Assembly: GCA_021845805.1 (NCBI GenBank)
Contig: JAJZVD010000003.1
Coordinates: 50,705 to 114,704 of the forward strand
Length of the DNA stretch: 64,000 nt
Direction of reading: 5' to 3'
Origin: Pseudomonadota bacterium
GTDB taxonomy: Bacteria; Pseudomonadota; Alphaproteobacteria; Rhodobacterales; Rhodobacteraceae
Part shown: positions 25,702 to 35,498 of the stretch, piece after piece
How the letters are laid out: every line of letters starts with the position of its first letter
How positions within the stretch are numbered: position 1 is the first letter of the stretch
Notes under the pieces: generated by a model
What the model saw: the letters and a program-made list of their open reading frames with translations, nothing else
What the model was told of the DNA's origin: nothing
Databases searched by the model: none
Translations under genes and position numbers: made by a program

Positions 25702-27135
25702 ATGGCCAAGGAACGCATGCTCCAATTCGTCACCCTGGCGAAGGAAATGCCCGAGAAGCGCCCCGCGGACCTGCGCGCCAAGGATTTCCACGAGATTTAC
25801 CGCGAATTTGCCGCGACCAAGGCGGCCGAACAGGCCGGGCGTTGCAGCCAGTGCGGCGTGCCCTTCTGCCAGAGCCACTGCCCGCTGCACAACAACATCC
25901 CCGACTGGCTGCGCCTGACCGCGATGGGGCGGTTGCAGGAAGCCTACGAGGTCAGCCAGGCCACCAACACCTTCCCCGAGATTTGCGGCCGCATCTGCCC
26001 GCAGGACCGCCTGTGCGAGGGCAACTGTGTCATCGAACAGTCCGGCCACGGCACGGTGACCATCGGTTCGGTCGAAAAGTACCTGACCGATCTTGCCTGG
26101 CAGGAGGGCTGGGTGAAGCCGATCCGCCCGGTGGAAGAGCGGGCGGAAAGCGTGGGCATCATCGGCGCGGGGCCGGCCGGGCTTGCGGCGGCGGATGTGC
26201 TGCGCCGCAAGGGCGTGCAGGTGACGGTCTATGACCGCTACGACCGGGCGGGCGGGCTGCTGACCTACGGCATCCCCGGCTTCAAGCTGGAAAAGCCGGT
26301 GGTGATGCAGCGGATCGACCAGCTCGAGGCGGCGGGCGTGCAGTTCGTGATGAATTGCAACGTGGGTGTGGATCTCAGCTTCGACGCGATCCGCGGCCAG
26401 CATGACGCGGTGCTGATCGCGACCGGGGTCTACAAGGCGCGCGACATCAAGGCGCCGGGCGTCGGTGCGGGCGGGATCGTGAAGGCGCTCGACTATCTGA
26501 CCGCCTCGAACCGGCAGAGCTTCGGCGACGAGGTGCCTGCCTTCGAGTCGGGCGAGCTGAACGCCGCGGGCAAGCGGGTGGTGGTGATCGGCGGCGGCGA
26601 TACCGCGATGGACTGCGTGCGCACGGCGATCCGGCAGGGCGCCACCAGCGTGAAGTGCCTTTATCGCCGCGACCGCGCCAACATGCCCGGCAGCCAGCGC
26701 GAGGTGCAGAACGCCGAGGAAGAGGGCGTGGAATTCGTCTGGCTTTCGGCGCCGAAAGGCTTCACCGGCAGCCCGGTCGATGGCGTGATGGTGCAGCGGA
26801 TGCGGCTGGGCGAGCCCGACAGCAGCGGGCGCCAGGTGCCCGAGATCATCGAGGGCGCGGATTATGTGGAACCGGTCGAACTGGTCATCATGGCGCTGGG
26901 GTTCGAGCCCGAAGACCTGCCCGCCGACTGGCAGGCCCCTGCCCTGACGGTCACCCGCTGGGGCACGGTCAAGGCCGATTTCCGCAGCCACGCGACCAGC
27001 CTGCCTGGCGTCTTCGCGGCAGGCGACATCGTGCGCGGGGCAAGCCTTGTGGTCTGGGCGATCCGCGACGGACGCGAGGCGGCGGATGCGATCATGGACT
27101 ATCTGGCGCAGCCCGCCGTGGTGGCGGCGGAATAG
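25702..27135 (+). CDS. gltD: Glutamate synthase (NADPH) small subunit
   Basis: The product is 477 residues. The beta subunit takes electrons from NADPH via FAD and passes them through 4Fe-4S clusters to the GltB subunit. The N-terminal cysteine domain shows CSQCGVPFCQSHCPLHNNIPDWL and CGRICPQDRLCEGNC. The FAD-binding loop is VGIIGAGPAGLAAADVLR and the NADPH loop is RVVVIGGGDTAMDCVRT. AAGDIVRGASLVVWAIRDGREAA closes the FAD site. Length and order of motifs are normal. The gene precedes gltB but is separated from it by an unrelated secreted-protein gene. Confidence 0.97.
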   Translation: MAKERMLQFVTLAKEMPEKRPADLRAKDFHEIYREFAATKAAEQAGRCSQCGVPFCQSHCPLHNNIPDWLRLTAMGRLQEAYEVSQATNTFPEICGRICPQDRLCEGNCVIEQSGHGTVTIGSVEKYLTDLAWQEGWVKPIRPVEERAESVGIIGAGPAGLAAADVLRRKGVQVTVYDRYDRAGGLLTYGIPGFKLEKPVVMQRIDQLEAAGVQFVMNCNVGVDLSFDAIRGQHDAVLIATGVYKARDIKAPGVGAGGIVKALDYLTASNRQSFGDEVPAFESGELNAAGKRVVVIGGGDTAMDCVRTAIRQGATSVKCLYRRDRANMPGSQREVQNAEEEGVEFVWLSAPKGFTGSPVDGVMVQRMRLGEPDSSGRQVPEIIEGADYVEPVELVIMALGFEPEDLPADWQAPALTVTRWGTVKADFRSHATSLPGVFAAGDIVRGASLVVWAIRDGREAADAIMDYLAQPAVVAAE

Positions 27136-27159
27136 GCGGGAGCGGGGCAGACCGATATC

Positions 27160-27225
27160 GCACCGAAGTGACACCGGTTTGGCATCGACACCTGTAGGCT
27201 GGGTGCCGGTGCACCGAAACTGACA
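27160..27225 (+). repeat. Near-direct repeat between gltD and the secreted-protein gene
   Basis: GCACCGAAGTGACA at 27160-27173 recurs as GCACCGAAACTGACA at 27211-27225, starting 51 bases later, in the 125-base gap before the next gene. The spacing of about five helical turns would place both copies on the same DNA face. It could be a tandem regulator site. No promoter boxes were identified with confidence. Confidence 0.4.
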
Positions 27226-27260
27226 AGACAGTGGTGCTGACCTTTCAGGAGGGCAGACGG

Positions 27261-28001
27261 ATGGCGGAACGGAAAATCACGATGCGGCTGATGCTGCTGG
27301 CCGCGGGGGTCGCCCTCGGGGCGGCGCTTCCCCTGCGCCCCGCGCTGGCGGGCGAAACCTTCACCCCGCCCAAGGGCTGCTCGCTGTTTCTGACCGTGCA
27401 GATGCATGGCTGCCTTGTATCGAACCACTACACCTGCTCGGCCGATCCGAAGGGTGACAAGTGGCGGGTGGATTTCAACCAGAACGGGCCGTTCTTCGTC
27501 AGCAAGATCGACACCGAGACCCAGTGGATCGAAACCTACGACCTGGCCGCGGGCACGCATGAGACGCTCAGGCCCCACGCGCCGAACCCGGCCTCGTTCA
27601 GCGAACTGCTGGCGAAGGGGATCGACAGCTACGACTTCAGCACCGCGACCGATCAGGGCAAGGTGACCCATGTCACCGGCTACGACAAGCTCACCGGCGT
27701 CAAGCGGGTGGTCAACGGTGTCACGCTGGAACAGAGCGAGTTCGACACCACCGCCAAGGACGACAAGGGCAACCAGGTGTGGCATTCCAAGGGGCATGAG
27801 TGGATCAGCCGGAACTGGCGGCTGTTTCTGGCTGGGGCGGGCACCTGGGAAGACGAGACCGGCAAGACGCCGTTCGACAATTCGCCGGTGGTGATGAGCC
27901 AGCCGGGGCAGAAGGGCTTCGGCTCGATGACCCCGGAATTCGACTGCAATTCGGTGGAATCGCAACTGGTGCTGCCGCCGCAGGGGCCGGTGTTTCAATG
28001 A
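27261..28001 (+). CDS. Secreted protein of unknown function between gltD and gltB
   Basis: The product is 246 residues from the ATG at 27261, which follows AGGAGGG at seven bases. A Sec signal peptide is clear: MAERKITMR, a hydrophobic core, and cleavage near RPALAG. The mature protein has three cysteines near its start (PPKGCSLFLTVQMHGCLVSNHYTCSAD) and one near the end (EFDCNSVES), an alternation of short polar strands, and no catalytic motif that I recognise. The even cysteine number suggests two disulfides in the periplasm. Its position inside the glutamate synthase gene pair suggests shared regulation, but nothing ties it to nitrogen metabolism by sequence. Confidence 0.8.
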   Translation: MAERKITMRLMLLAAGVALGAALPLRPALAGETFTPPKGCSLFLTVQMHGCLVSNHYTCSADPKGDKWRVDFNQNGPFFVSKIDTETQWIETYDLAAGTHETLRPHAPNPASFSELLAKGIDSYDFSTATDQGKVTHVTGYDKLTGVKRVVNGVTLEQSEFDTTAKDDKGNQVWHSKGHEWISRNWRLFLAGAGTWEDETGKTPFDNSPVVMSQPGQKGFGSMTPEFDCNSVESQLVLPPQGPVFQ

Positions 28002-28101
28002 GACGGCACGGCGGCAGGCATTCGTGCGGAAGGACGGCCGGGGCCGACCGGGCGCCGGGCCGCGGAACGGACCGGCCGCGCGGGATCGATGCGGACAGAT
28101 T

Positions 28102-28118
28102 GCCCGGCGGCGCCGGGC
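28102..28118 (+). other. Tight GC hairpin just upstream of gltB
   Basis: GCCCGGC and GCCGGGC enclose a GGC triloop. The stem ends 22 bases before the gltB start and is followed by CTCTTCGG and the AAAGGG ribosome site. It could attenuate or set the level of gltB translation, or be a leftover of the very GC-rich 139-base gap. Confidence 0.3.
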
Positions 28119-28140
28119 CTCTTCGGAAAGGGTGAGCAAG

Positions 28141-31100
28141 ATGACGACGTATGACGAAGCCTGGGTTGCCGCCGAGGAAGCCAAGCGCGCCTACATGAAC
28201 GACCACTCGCTTTACCGGACCGAGGACGAACACTCGTCATGCGGGGTCGGGCTTGTCGTCGCCATTTCCGGCAAGCCCAGCCGCAAGGTGGTGCAGAACG
28301 GCATCGACGCGCTGAAGGCCGTATGGCACCGCGGCGCGGTCGATGCCGACGGCAAGACGGGCGATGGCGCGGGCATCCATGTGCAGATCCCGGTGCCGTT
28401 CTTCTACGACCAGATCCGCCGCACCGGACACGAGCCCGACATGGGCAAGCTGATCGCCGTGGGCCAGATCTTCCTGCCGCGCACCGATTTCGGCGCGCAG
28501 GAACGCTGCCGCACCATCGTCGAGACCGAAGTGCTGCGGATGGGCCATTACATCTACGGCTGGCGCCACGTTCCGGTGAACACCGAGGTGCTGGGCGAGA
28601 AGGCAAACGCCACCCGGCCCGAGATCGAGCAGATCCTGATCCGCAATGACAAGGGCGTGGATGAAGAGACCTTCGAACGCGAACTTTACATCATCCGCCG
28701 CCGGATCGAGAAGGCGGCGATCGCCAGCCAGATCAACGGGCTCTATCTGTGTTCGCTGTCCTGCCGGTCGATCATCTACAAGGGGATGATGTTGGCCGAA
28801 CAGGTCGCGGTGTTCTATCCCGACCTGATGGACGAACGCTTCGAAAGCGCGTTCTGCATCTACCACCAGCGCTACAGCACCAACACCTTCCCCCAGTGGT
28901 CGCTGGCCCAGCCGTTCCGCATGCTGGCCCACAACGGCGAGATCAACACGCTGAAGGGCAACGTGAACTGGATGCGGAGCCACGAGATCCGCATGGCCTC
29001 GAGCACGTTCGGAGAGATGGCCGAGGACATCAAGCCGATCATCCCGGCGGGCACGTCGGATTCGGGCGCGCTGGATGCGGTGTTCGAGGTGATGGTGCGC
29101 GCCGGCCGCTCGGCCCCGATGGCCAAGACGATGCTGGTGCCCGAAGCCTGGTCGAAGACCACGACCGACATGCCGAAGGCCTGGGCGGACATGTACGCCT
29201 ATTGCAACGCGGTGATGGAACCCTGGGACGGCCCCGCGGCGCTGGCGATGACCGACGGCCGCTGGGTCTGCGGCGGGCTTGACCGCAACGGGTTGCGCCC
29301 GATGCGCTATGTGGTGACGGGCGACGGCATGCTGATCGCCGGGTCCGAGGCCGGAATGGTGCCGGTGGACGAAAGCACGATCCGCGAGAAGGGCGCGCTG
29401 GGGCCGGGGCAGATGATCGCCGTCGATATGCGCGACGGCAAGCTGTACCACGACCGCGCGATGAAGGACCGCCTGGCCGCGGCGCAGCCCTATGCCGAAT
29501 GGATCGAGAAGGTCGTGGACCTGAACGCGCTCTTGCGCGACGTGCCCGAAGCGCCGATGTTCGATGGCGCCGACCTGCGCCGCCGCCAGATCGCGGCCGG
29601 CTATTCGCTGGAAGACCTGGAACAGGTTCTGGCGCCGATGGCCGAGGACGGCAAGGAAATGGTGGCCAGCATGGGCGACGACACGCCCGCCGCGGTGCTG
29701 TCGAACCAGTACCGCCCGCTGAGCCACTTCTTCCGGCAGAACTTCAGCCAGGTGACGAACCCGCCGATCGACTCGTTGCGCGAAAGCCGGGTGATGAGCC
29801 TGAAGACCCGCTTCGGCAACCTGAAGAACGTGCTGGATGAAGACAGCAGCCAGACCGAGATCCTGGTGCTGGAAAGCCCGTTCATCGCCAACGCGGAATT
29901 CGAGGTGATGTCGCGCCAGTTCGGCGGCAACGTGGCCTTCATCGACTGCACCTTCCCGGTGGGGGGCGAGCCCGACGCGCTGCGGCTGGGGCTGGAACGC
30001 ATCCGCGCCGAGGCCGAGGATGCCGTGCGCTCGGGCGCCGGTCATCTGGTGCTGACGGATGAACATCAGGGGCCGTCCAAGGTGCCGATGCCGATGATCC
30101 TGGCCACCTCGGCCGTGCATTCCTGGCTGACGCGCAAGGGGCTGCGGACCTTCACCAGCGTCAATGTGCGTTCGGCCGAATGCATCGATCCGCATTACTT
30201 CGCGGTGCTGATCGGCTGCGGCGCCACCACGGTGAACGCCTATCTGGCCGAAGACAGCATCGCCGACCGCATTCGCCGCGGCCTGCTGGACGGCACGCTG
30301 GAAGACGGGATGCGCCGCTACCGCGCGGCCATCGACGCGGGCCTTCTGAAGATCATGTCGAAGATGGGGATCTCGGTCATCTCGTCCTATCGCGGCGGTC
30401 TGAATTTCGAGGCGGTGGGGCTGTCGCGCGCGATGGTGGCCGAATACTTCCCCGGAATGCACAGCCGCATTTCCGGCATCGGCCTACACGGCATCCAGAT
30501 GAAGCTGGAGGAGATCCACGCCAGCGCCTGGAAGGGCGGCAGCGACGTGCTGCCCATCGGCGGCTTCTACAAGGCCCGCCGCTCGGGCGAGAAGCACGCC
30601 TGGGAAGCGCAGACCATGCACATGCTGCAGGCGGCCTGCGACCGGGCCAGCTATGACCTGTGGCAGCAGTATTCGGCCGCCATGCGGGCCAATCCGCCGA
30701 TCCACCTGCGCGACCTCTTGGACATCAAGCCGCTGGGCAAGCCGGTGCCGATCGAAGAGGTGGAAAGCATCACCTCGATCCGCAAGCGGTTCGTGACGCC
30801 GGGGATGAGCCTTGGCGCCCTGGGGCCCGAGGCGCACAAGACGCTGAACATCGCGATGAACCGGATTGGTGCGAAGTCGGATTCGGGCGAGGGCGGCGAA
30901 GATCCGGCGCATTTCACGCCCGAGCCGAATGGCGACAACCCCTCGGCCAAGATCAAGCAGGTGGCCAGCGGTCGCTTCGGCGTGACGGCGGAATATCTCA
31001 ACGCCTGCGAAGAGCTGGAAATCAAGGTGGCCCAGGGCGCCAAGCCCGGCGAAGGCGGCCAGTTGCCCGGCCTGAAGGTGACCAAGCTGATCGCACGGCT

Positions 31101-32679
31101 GCGGCATTCGACGCCGGGCGTCACGCTGATCAGCCCGCCACCGCACCACGACATCTACTCGATCGAGGATCTGGCGCAGCTCATCTATGACCTCAAGCAG
31201 ATCAACCCGCGCGCCAAGGTCACGGTGAAGTTGGTCTCGTCCTCGGGCGTGGGCACCATCGCGGCGGGTGTGGCCAAGGCCAAGGCCGACGTGATCCTGA
31301 TCTCGGGGCACAATGGCGGCACCGGGGCCAGCCCGGCCACCTCGATCAAATACGCGGGCCTGCCGTGGGAGATGGGCCTGACCGAGGCGCATCAGGTGCT
31401 GGCCATGAACAACCTGCGCGAGCGGATCACGCTGCGCACCGATGGCGGGCTGCGCACGGGCCGCGACATCATCATTGCCGCGATGATGGGGGCCGAGGAA
31501 TACGGCATCGGCACCGCGGCGCTGATCGCCATGGGCTGCATCATGGTCCGCCAGTGCCAGTCGAACACCTGCCCGGTGGGCGTCTGCACCCAGAACGAGG
31601 CGCTGCGGGCCAAGTTCACCGGTACCGCGGACAAGGTGGTGAACCTCATCACCTTCTACGCGCAGGAGGTGCGGGAAATCCTGGCCTCGATCGGCGCGCG
31701 GACGATGGATGACATCATCGGCCGGGCCGACCTGCTGACGCAGGTGTCGCGCGGCTCGGCGCATCTTGACGATCTGGACCTGAATCCGCTGCTGATTACC
31801 GTCGATGGCGCGCAGAAGATCCGCTACGACCGGTCGAAGCCCCGCAACGCGGTGCCCGACACGCTGGATGCCGAAATCATCAAGGACGGCCACCGCTTCT
31901 TCGAGGATGGCGAGAAGATGCAGCTGTCCTACGCGGTCCGCAACACGCTGCGCACCATAGGCACGCGGGCCTCCAGCCATATCGTCAAGCGGTTCGGAAT
32001 GAACAACAGCCTGCAGCCCGACCACCTGACGGTGAAGCTGACCGGGTCCTGCGGACAGTCGCTGGGCGCCTTTGCGGTGAACGGCCTGAAGCTTGAGGTT
32101 CAGGGCGACGCCAACGACTATGTCGGCAAGGGCCTGTCGGGCGGGCTGATCGTGGTGCGGCCGCAGATGTCCTCGCCGCTGGAGGCAAGCCGGAACACGA
32201 TCATTGGCAACACGGTGCTTTATGGCGCCACCGCCGGGCACCTCTTTGCCGCGGGCCGGGCGGGCGAGCGGTTCGCGGTGCGCAACTCGGGCGCCAAGGT
32301 GGTGATCGAGGGCTGCGGATCGAACGGCTGCGAATACATGACCGGCGGGGTGGCGGTGATCCTGGGCAGCATCGGCGCCAACTTCGGCGCCGGGATGACC
32401 GGGGGCATGGCCTACCTCTATGACCCCGACGGCGTGGCCGAGGATTTCATCAACGGCGAGACCCTGGTGACCTGCGCCGTCAGCCACCCGCATTGGGAGG
32501 CCGAGCTGAAGGCGCTGGTGGAACGCCACGCGCGGGAAACCGGCAGCCGCAAGGCCGCGGCGATCCTGGCCGACTGGGCGGCAGAAAGGGCCAATTTCCT
32601 GCAGGTCTGCCCGAAAGAGATGCTGATCCACCTGCCCTACCCGCTGAGCGAAGGGGCCGAGGCGGTGCCGGCCGAATAG
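28141..32679 (+). CDS. gltB: Glutamate synthase large subunit
   Basis: The product is 1512 residues. With GltD it makes two glutamates from glutamine and 2-oxoglutarate. The start at 28141 leaves a 33-residue propeptide before Cys34 (EHSSCGVGLV), the N-terminal nucleophile of the class II glutamine amidotransferase domain, which spans roughly residues 34-430. The central domain follows to about 770. The FMN-binding synthase domain carries GEGGEDPAHF, GAKPGEGGQLPG and SGHNGGTGASP. CIMVRQCQSNTCPVGVC supplies the 3Fe-4S ligands. The GXGXG beta-helix domain ends the protein (VVRPQMSS, GATAGHLFAAGRAGERFAVRNSGA). Length is normal. Confidence 0.97.
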   Translation: MTTYDEAWVAAEEAKRAYMNDHSLYRTEDEHSSCGVGLVVAISGKPSRKVVQNGIDALKAVWHRGAVDADGKTGDGAGIHVQIPVPFFYDQIRRTGHEPDMGKLIAVGQIFLPRTDFGAQERCRTIVETEVLRMGHYIYGWRHVPVNTEVLGEKANATRPEIEQILIRNDKGVDEETFERELYIIRRRIEKAAIASQINGLYLCSLSCRSIIYKGMMLAEQVAVFYPDLMDERFESAFCIYHQRYSTNTFPQWSLAQPFRMLAHNGEINTLKGNVNWMRSHEIRMASSTFGEMAEDIKPIIPAGTSDSGALDAVFEVMVRAGRSAPMAKTMLVPEAWSKTTTDMPKAWADMYAYCNAVMEPWDGPAALAMTDGRWVCGGLDRNGLRPMRYVVTGDGMLIAGSEAGMVPVDESTIREKGALGPGQMIAVDMRDGKLYHDRAMKDRLAAAQPYAEWIEKVVDLNALLRDVPEAPMFDGADLRRRQIAAGYSLEDLEQVLAPMAEDGKEMVASMGDDTPAAVLSNQYRPLSHFFRQNFSQVTNPPIDSLRESRVMSLKTRFGNLKNVLDEDSSQTEILVLESPFIANAEFEVMSRQFGGNVAFIDCTFPVGGEPDALRLGLERIRAEAEDAVRSGAGHLVLTDEHQGPSKVPMPMILATSAVHSWLTRKGLRTFTSVNVRSAECIDPHYFAVLIGCGATTVNAYLAEDSIADRIRRGLLDGTLEDGMRRYRAAIDAGLLKIMSKMGISVISSYRGGLNFEAVGLSRAMVAEYFPGMHSRISGIGLHGIQMKLEEIHASAWKGGSDVLPIGGFYKARRSGEKHAWEAQTMHMLQAACDRASYDLWQQYSAAMRANPPIHLRDLLDIKPLGKPVPIEEVESITSIRKRFVTPGMSLGALGPEAHKTLNIAMNRIGAKSDSGEGGEDPAHFTPEPNGDNPSAKIKQVASGRFGVTAEYLNACEELEIKVAQGAKPGEGGQLPGLKVTKLIARLRHSTPGVTLISPPPHHDIYSIEDLAQLIYDLKQINPRAKVTVKLVSSSGVGTIAAGVAKAKADVILISGHNGGTGASPATSIKYAGLPWEMGLTEAHQVLAMNNLRERITLRTDGGLRTGRDIIIAAMMGAEEYGIGTAALIAMGCIMVRQCQSNTCPVGVCTQNEALRAKFTGTADKVVNLITFYAQEVREILASIGARTMDDIIGRADLLTQVSRGSAHLDDLDLNPLLITVDGAQKIRYDRSKPRNAVPDTLDAEIIKDGHRFFEDGEKMQLSYAVRNTLRTIGTRASSHIVKRFGMNNSLQPDHLTVKLTGSCGQSLGAFAVNGLKLEVQGDANDYVGKGLSGGLIVVRPQMSSPLEASRNTIIGNTVLYGATAGHLFAAGRAGERFAVRNSGAKVVIEGCGSNGCEYMTGGVAVILGSIGANFGAGMTGGMAYLYDPDGVAEDFINGETLVTCAVSHPHWEAELKALVERHARETGSRKAAAILADWAAERANFLQVCPKEMLIHLPYPLSEGAEAVPAE

Positions 32680-32706
32680 GCCCGCGCCAGACGGCGATCC
32701 CTCAAA

Positions 32707-32732
32707 GCCCCCGCGGTGCCTGCCGCGGGGGC
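32707..32732 (+). terminator. Strong hairpin terminator after gltB
   Basis: GCCCCCGCGG and CCGCGGGGGC form a perfect 10-bp stem with a TGCCTG loop, preceded by AAA and followed by CTTTCC. It begins 28 bases after the gltB stop and ends the transcript before mtgA. Confidence 0.8.
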
Positions 32733-32836
32733 CTTTCCATTCCGGGGCGGCGGGTTTGCCCCTGCCCGGGCGACACGGCCTTTCCATTTGCCGCGCGGGC
32801 GGGTTAGGTCTGGGGGGGCAACAGGGAACGGGGCGC

Positions 32837-33586
32837 ATGGCGACGGCAGAGGGCAAGGGCAAGACGGGCGGCAAGGGGCGCAAGGCTCCACCGCCTCCGC
32901 CACCGCTTCTGCGCCGCCTCTGGCCGCTGGTCCGGCTCTGGGGGCGGCGGGCGCTGGTGGCGGTGGCGGGGCTCTTCCTGTTCCTGATCGTCGTCTTCCG
33001 CTTCGTGAACCCGCCCACCACGCCCTACATGTTTTCCGAAGGGCTGCGGCTGGGCCATGTGAACCAATCCTGGGTGCCCTTCGACAAGATCGCACCGGTC
33101 ATGGCGCGGTCCGTCGTGGCGGCCGAGGACGCCAACTTCTGCCGCCACTGGGGCTTCGACATCGCCGCGATCCGCGCCGCGGCCGAGGCCGGCGGGACCC
33201 GCGGCGGCTCGACCATCAGCCAGCAGGTGGTCAAGAACGTGTTTCTGTGGCAAGGCCACAGCTGGCCCCGCAAGGCGATGGAGGCGCTGCTGACCCCGAT
33301 CGTCGAACTGGTCTGGGGCAAGCGGCGGATCCTCGAGGTCTACCTGAACGTTGCCGAATTCGGCCCCGGCACCTTCGGGGTGAGGGCGGGGGCGGCACGG
33401 TCCTTCGCGGTCGAGCCCGACGCGATCTCGGGCGGGCAGGCGGCGCTGCTTGCGGCGGTTCTGCCCGACCCGAAGCAGCGCAATGCGGCCCATCCCGGGG
33501 CCTTCCTGCGCCGCCGCGCGCAAGAGATCGCGGACGGGGCGCGGACCATCGCCGCCGACGGGCGCGACGACTGCTTCAAGGATTGA
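32837..33586 (+). CDS. mtgA: Monofunctional biosynthetic peptidoglycan transglycosylase
   Basis: The product is 249 residues from the ATG at 32837. It polymerises lipid II into glycan strands in the periplasm. A basic, proline-rich cytoplasmic start is followed by one membrane anchor (LVAVAGLFLFLIVVFRF, about residues 36-52). The GT51 domain shows VVAAEDANFCRHWGFD (catalytic Glu), GGSTISQQVVKNVFLW, KRRILEVYLNVAEFGPG and AARSFAVEPDAIS. There is no penicillin-binding transpeptidase domain, which defines the monofunctional class. Length matches E. coli MtgA. Confidence 0.95.
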   Translation: MATAEGKGKTGGKGRKAPPPPPPLLRRLWPLVRLWGRRALVAVAGLFLFLIVVFRFVNPPTTPYMFSEGLRLGHVNQSWVPFDKIAPVMARSVVAAEDANFCRHWGFDIAAIRAAAEAGGTRGGSTISQQVVKNVFLWQGHSWPRKAMEALLTPIVELVWGKRRILEVYLNVAEFGPGTFGVRAGAARSFAVEPDAISGGQAALLAAVLPDPKQRNAAHPGAFLRRRAQEIADGARTIAADGRDDCFKD

Positions 33587-33644
33587 ATTCGGCAGTGCGG
33601 CGGGGCATTGAGGAACCACCGCCCCAGACCGGACCGACCTTCAG

Positions 33645-34310
33645 ATGAACCGCCTTTTTCACGTTCCGCTTTCCCCCTTCTGCCGCAAGGTGCGCCTGAC
33701 GCTTGCGGAGAAGCGGATCGAGGTGGAACTGATCGAGGAACGCTACTGGGAACAGGCGCCGGAATTCCTCCGCCGGAACCCGGCAGGCAAGGTGCCGGTG
33801 CTGCGGCTGGACGGGATGACCCTGTCGGAAAGCCAGGCGATCTGCGAGCTGATCGAGGAACGCCACCCCACACCCGCCCTGATGCCGCGCACGCCCGAGG
33901 ACCGCTACGAGGTGCGCCGCCTCTGCGCCTGGTTCGACGACAAGTTCCACAACGAAGTTACATCGCGCCTGCTGTACGAGCGCGTGAACAAGAAGATCAG
34001 CGGTCAGGGCTACCCGGATTCCAAGAACGTCAAGTATGGCGCCACGCGGATCAAGTATCACCTCGACTACCTCGGCTGGCTGCTGGACCAGCGCCGCTGG
34101 CTCGCGGGGGATGTGATGACGCTGGCCGATTTCGCCGCGGCCGCGCATCTGTCAAGCCTGGACTACATCAGCGACGTGGACTGGAACCGGAATGCCAACG
34201 TCAAGGAATGGTATGCCAAGATCAAGTCGCGGCCCTCGTTCCGGACCCTGCTGATGGATCAGGTGCCGGGCTTTCCGCCACCGCCGCATTACGCCGACCT
34301 CGATTTCTGA
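33645..34310 (+). CDS. Glutathione S-transferase family protein
   Basis: The product is 221 residues. The thioredoxin-like N-terminal half contains [16 protein letters not shown], a probable catalytic Ser/Cys region, [13 protein letters not shown] (cis-proline for glutathione binding) and [13 protein letters not shown]. The helical C-terminal half includes [23 protein letters not shown], the conserved N-capping box with Asp. The class is not clear and a housekeeping detoxification role is the default. It precedes queG with 55 bases between. Confidence 0.87.
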   Translation: MNRLFHVPLSPFCRKVRLTLAEKRIEVELIEERYWEQAPEFLRRNPAGKVPVLRLDGMTLSESQAICELIEERHPTPALMPRTPEDRYEVRRLCAWFDDKFHNEVTSRLLYERVNKKISGQGYPDSKNVKYGATRIKYHLDYLGWLLDQRRWLAGDVMTLADFAAAAHLSSLDYISDVDWNRNANVKEWYAKIKSRPSFRTLLMDQVPGFPPPPHYADLDF

Positions 34311-34319
34311 CGCGGTCGC

Positions 34320-34368
34320 GGGGGGCTTCTTGCCACCCGCATGTCCCGGGGATGTTTGGACCAAGATG
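34320..34368 (+). repeat. Degenerate copy of the Rhodobacteraceae intergenic repeat
   Basis: CCCGGGGATGTTTGGACCA and the G-rich stretch before it resemble the more complete element at 44301-44334 (CCCCGGGGATATTTG when read leftward). The first hairpin half is degraded (GGGGGGCTTCTTGCCACCC). The element ends at the proposed queG start codon, so it may supply part of that leader. Its identity as a family repeat rests on my recollection of similar sequences in Rhodobacteraceae. Confidence 0.4.
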
Positions 34369-35427
34369 ACAGGGGCAGCGATGCAGGGCGCCGACCTTCG
34401 CGCGGCGCTGGAAGACCGGGCGCGGGTCGAGGGCTTCGCCGGGCTGGGCATCTGTCGCCCCGATGCGATCCCGCAGGCTGCGGGGCGGCTGGCGGCCTAT
34501 GTGTCGGCGGGGCGGCACGGGCAGATGGGCTGGATGGCCGAACGCATGGGCTGGCGCGGCGATCCCGCGGCGCTCTGGCCTGCAGCGCAGAGCGTGGTCA
34601 TGCTGGCCGAAAACTACACGCCCGCGGGCGATCCGCTGGCCGCGACGCGGGCGCGCGGGCAGGGTGCGATCAGCGTCTATGCGCGCGGCAAGGATTACCA
34701 CGACCTGGTGAAGCGGCGGCTGAAGCGGCTGGGACGCTGGCTGATCGAGGCCGCGGGGGGCGAGATCAAGGTTTTCGTGGATACCGCGCCGGTGATGGAA
34801 AAGCCGCTGGCGCAGGCGGCGGGGCTGGGCTGGCAGGGCAAGCACACCAACCTCGTGTCGCGCGATCACGGGAACTGGATCTTCCTTGGCGCGATCTTCA
34901 CCACGCTGGCACTGCCGGTGGACGCCGCCGAGACCGACCATTGCGGCAGTTGCCGCGCGTGTCTGGACGCCTGCCCCACCGGGGCCTTCCCGGCGCCCTA
35001 CCAGCTCGATGCCCGGCGCTGCATCAGCTATCTGACGATCGAACACCGCGGGCCGGTGGACCCCGCGCTGCGGCCGGGCCTGGGCAACCGGATCTATGGC
35101 TGCGACGATTGCCTGGCGGTCTGCCCCTGGAACAAGTTCGCCGTCGCCGCGGCCGAGATTGGCTATGCCGACCGGACAGGGGCGCCGCCGCTGGCAGAGC
35201 TTGCGGCGCTGGACGATGCGGGCTTCCGCGCGCGTTTCGCAGGCAGCCCGATCAAGCGGATCGGGCGCAACCGTTTCCTGCGCAACGTGCTTTACGCGAT
35301 CGGCAACAGCGGCGATCCGGCGCTGGCCGCGGCCGCGGCACCGCATCTGTCCGATCCCGATCCCGCCGTCGCCGACGCGGCGGACTGGGCGCTCGGGCGG
35401 CTGACACCTGCCGCAAGAATGCCGTAA
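34366..35427 (+). CDS. queG: Epoxyqueuosine reductase
   Basis: The product is 353 residues from the ATG at 34366; the ATG at 34381 is an alternative. QueG reduces epoxyqueuosine to queuosine in the anticodon of certain tRNAs, using a cobalamin and two 4Fe-4S clusters. The N-terminal cobalamin-binding domain shows [13 protein letters not shown] and [11 protein letters not shown], and [29 protein letters not shown] is diagnostic. Cluster motifs are [16 protein letters not shown] and [13 protein letters not shown]. The C-terminal HEAT-like helix pair ([17 protein letters not shown]) matches the long form. Confidence 0.94.
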   Translation: MTGAAMQGADLRAALEDRARVEGFAGLGICRPDAIPQAAGRLAAYVSAGRHGQMGWMAERMGWRGDPAALWPAAQSVVMLAENYTPAGDPLAATRARGQGAISVYARGKDYHDLVKRRLKRLGRWLIEAAGGEIKVFVDTAPVMEKPLAQAAGLGWQGKHTNLVSRDHGNWIFLGAIFTTLALPVDAAETDHCGSCRACLDACPTGAFPAPYQLDARRCISYLTIEHRGPVDPALRPGLGNRIYGCDDCLAVCPWNKFAVAAAEIGYADRTGAPPLAELAALDDAGFRARFAGSPIKRIGRNRFLRNVLYAIGNSGDPALAAAAAPHLSDPDPAVADAADWALGRLTPAARMP

Positions 35428-35498
35428 CCGCAGCCAGATTCCCGCCATGATTGTGCGGGACCGTCGCCGGAACATTCAGCCGCTGTGGAGAGTCTGTC

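Noticed and set aside
28237-33021. Two long leftward ORFs (741 and 845 residues) opposite gltB
   Set aside because: Both are antisense to the well-conserved glutamate synthase reading frame, rich in His/Arg/Gln as expected from GC-rich antisense frames.
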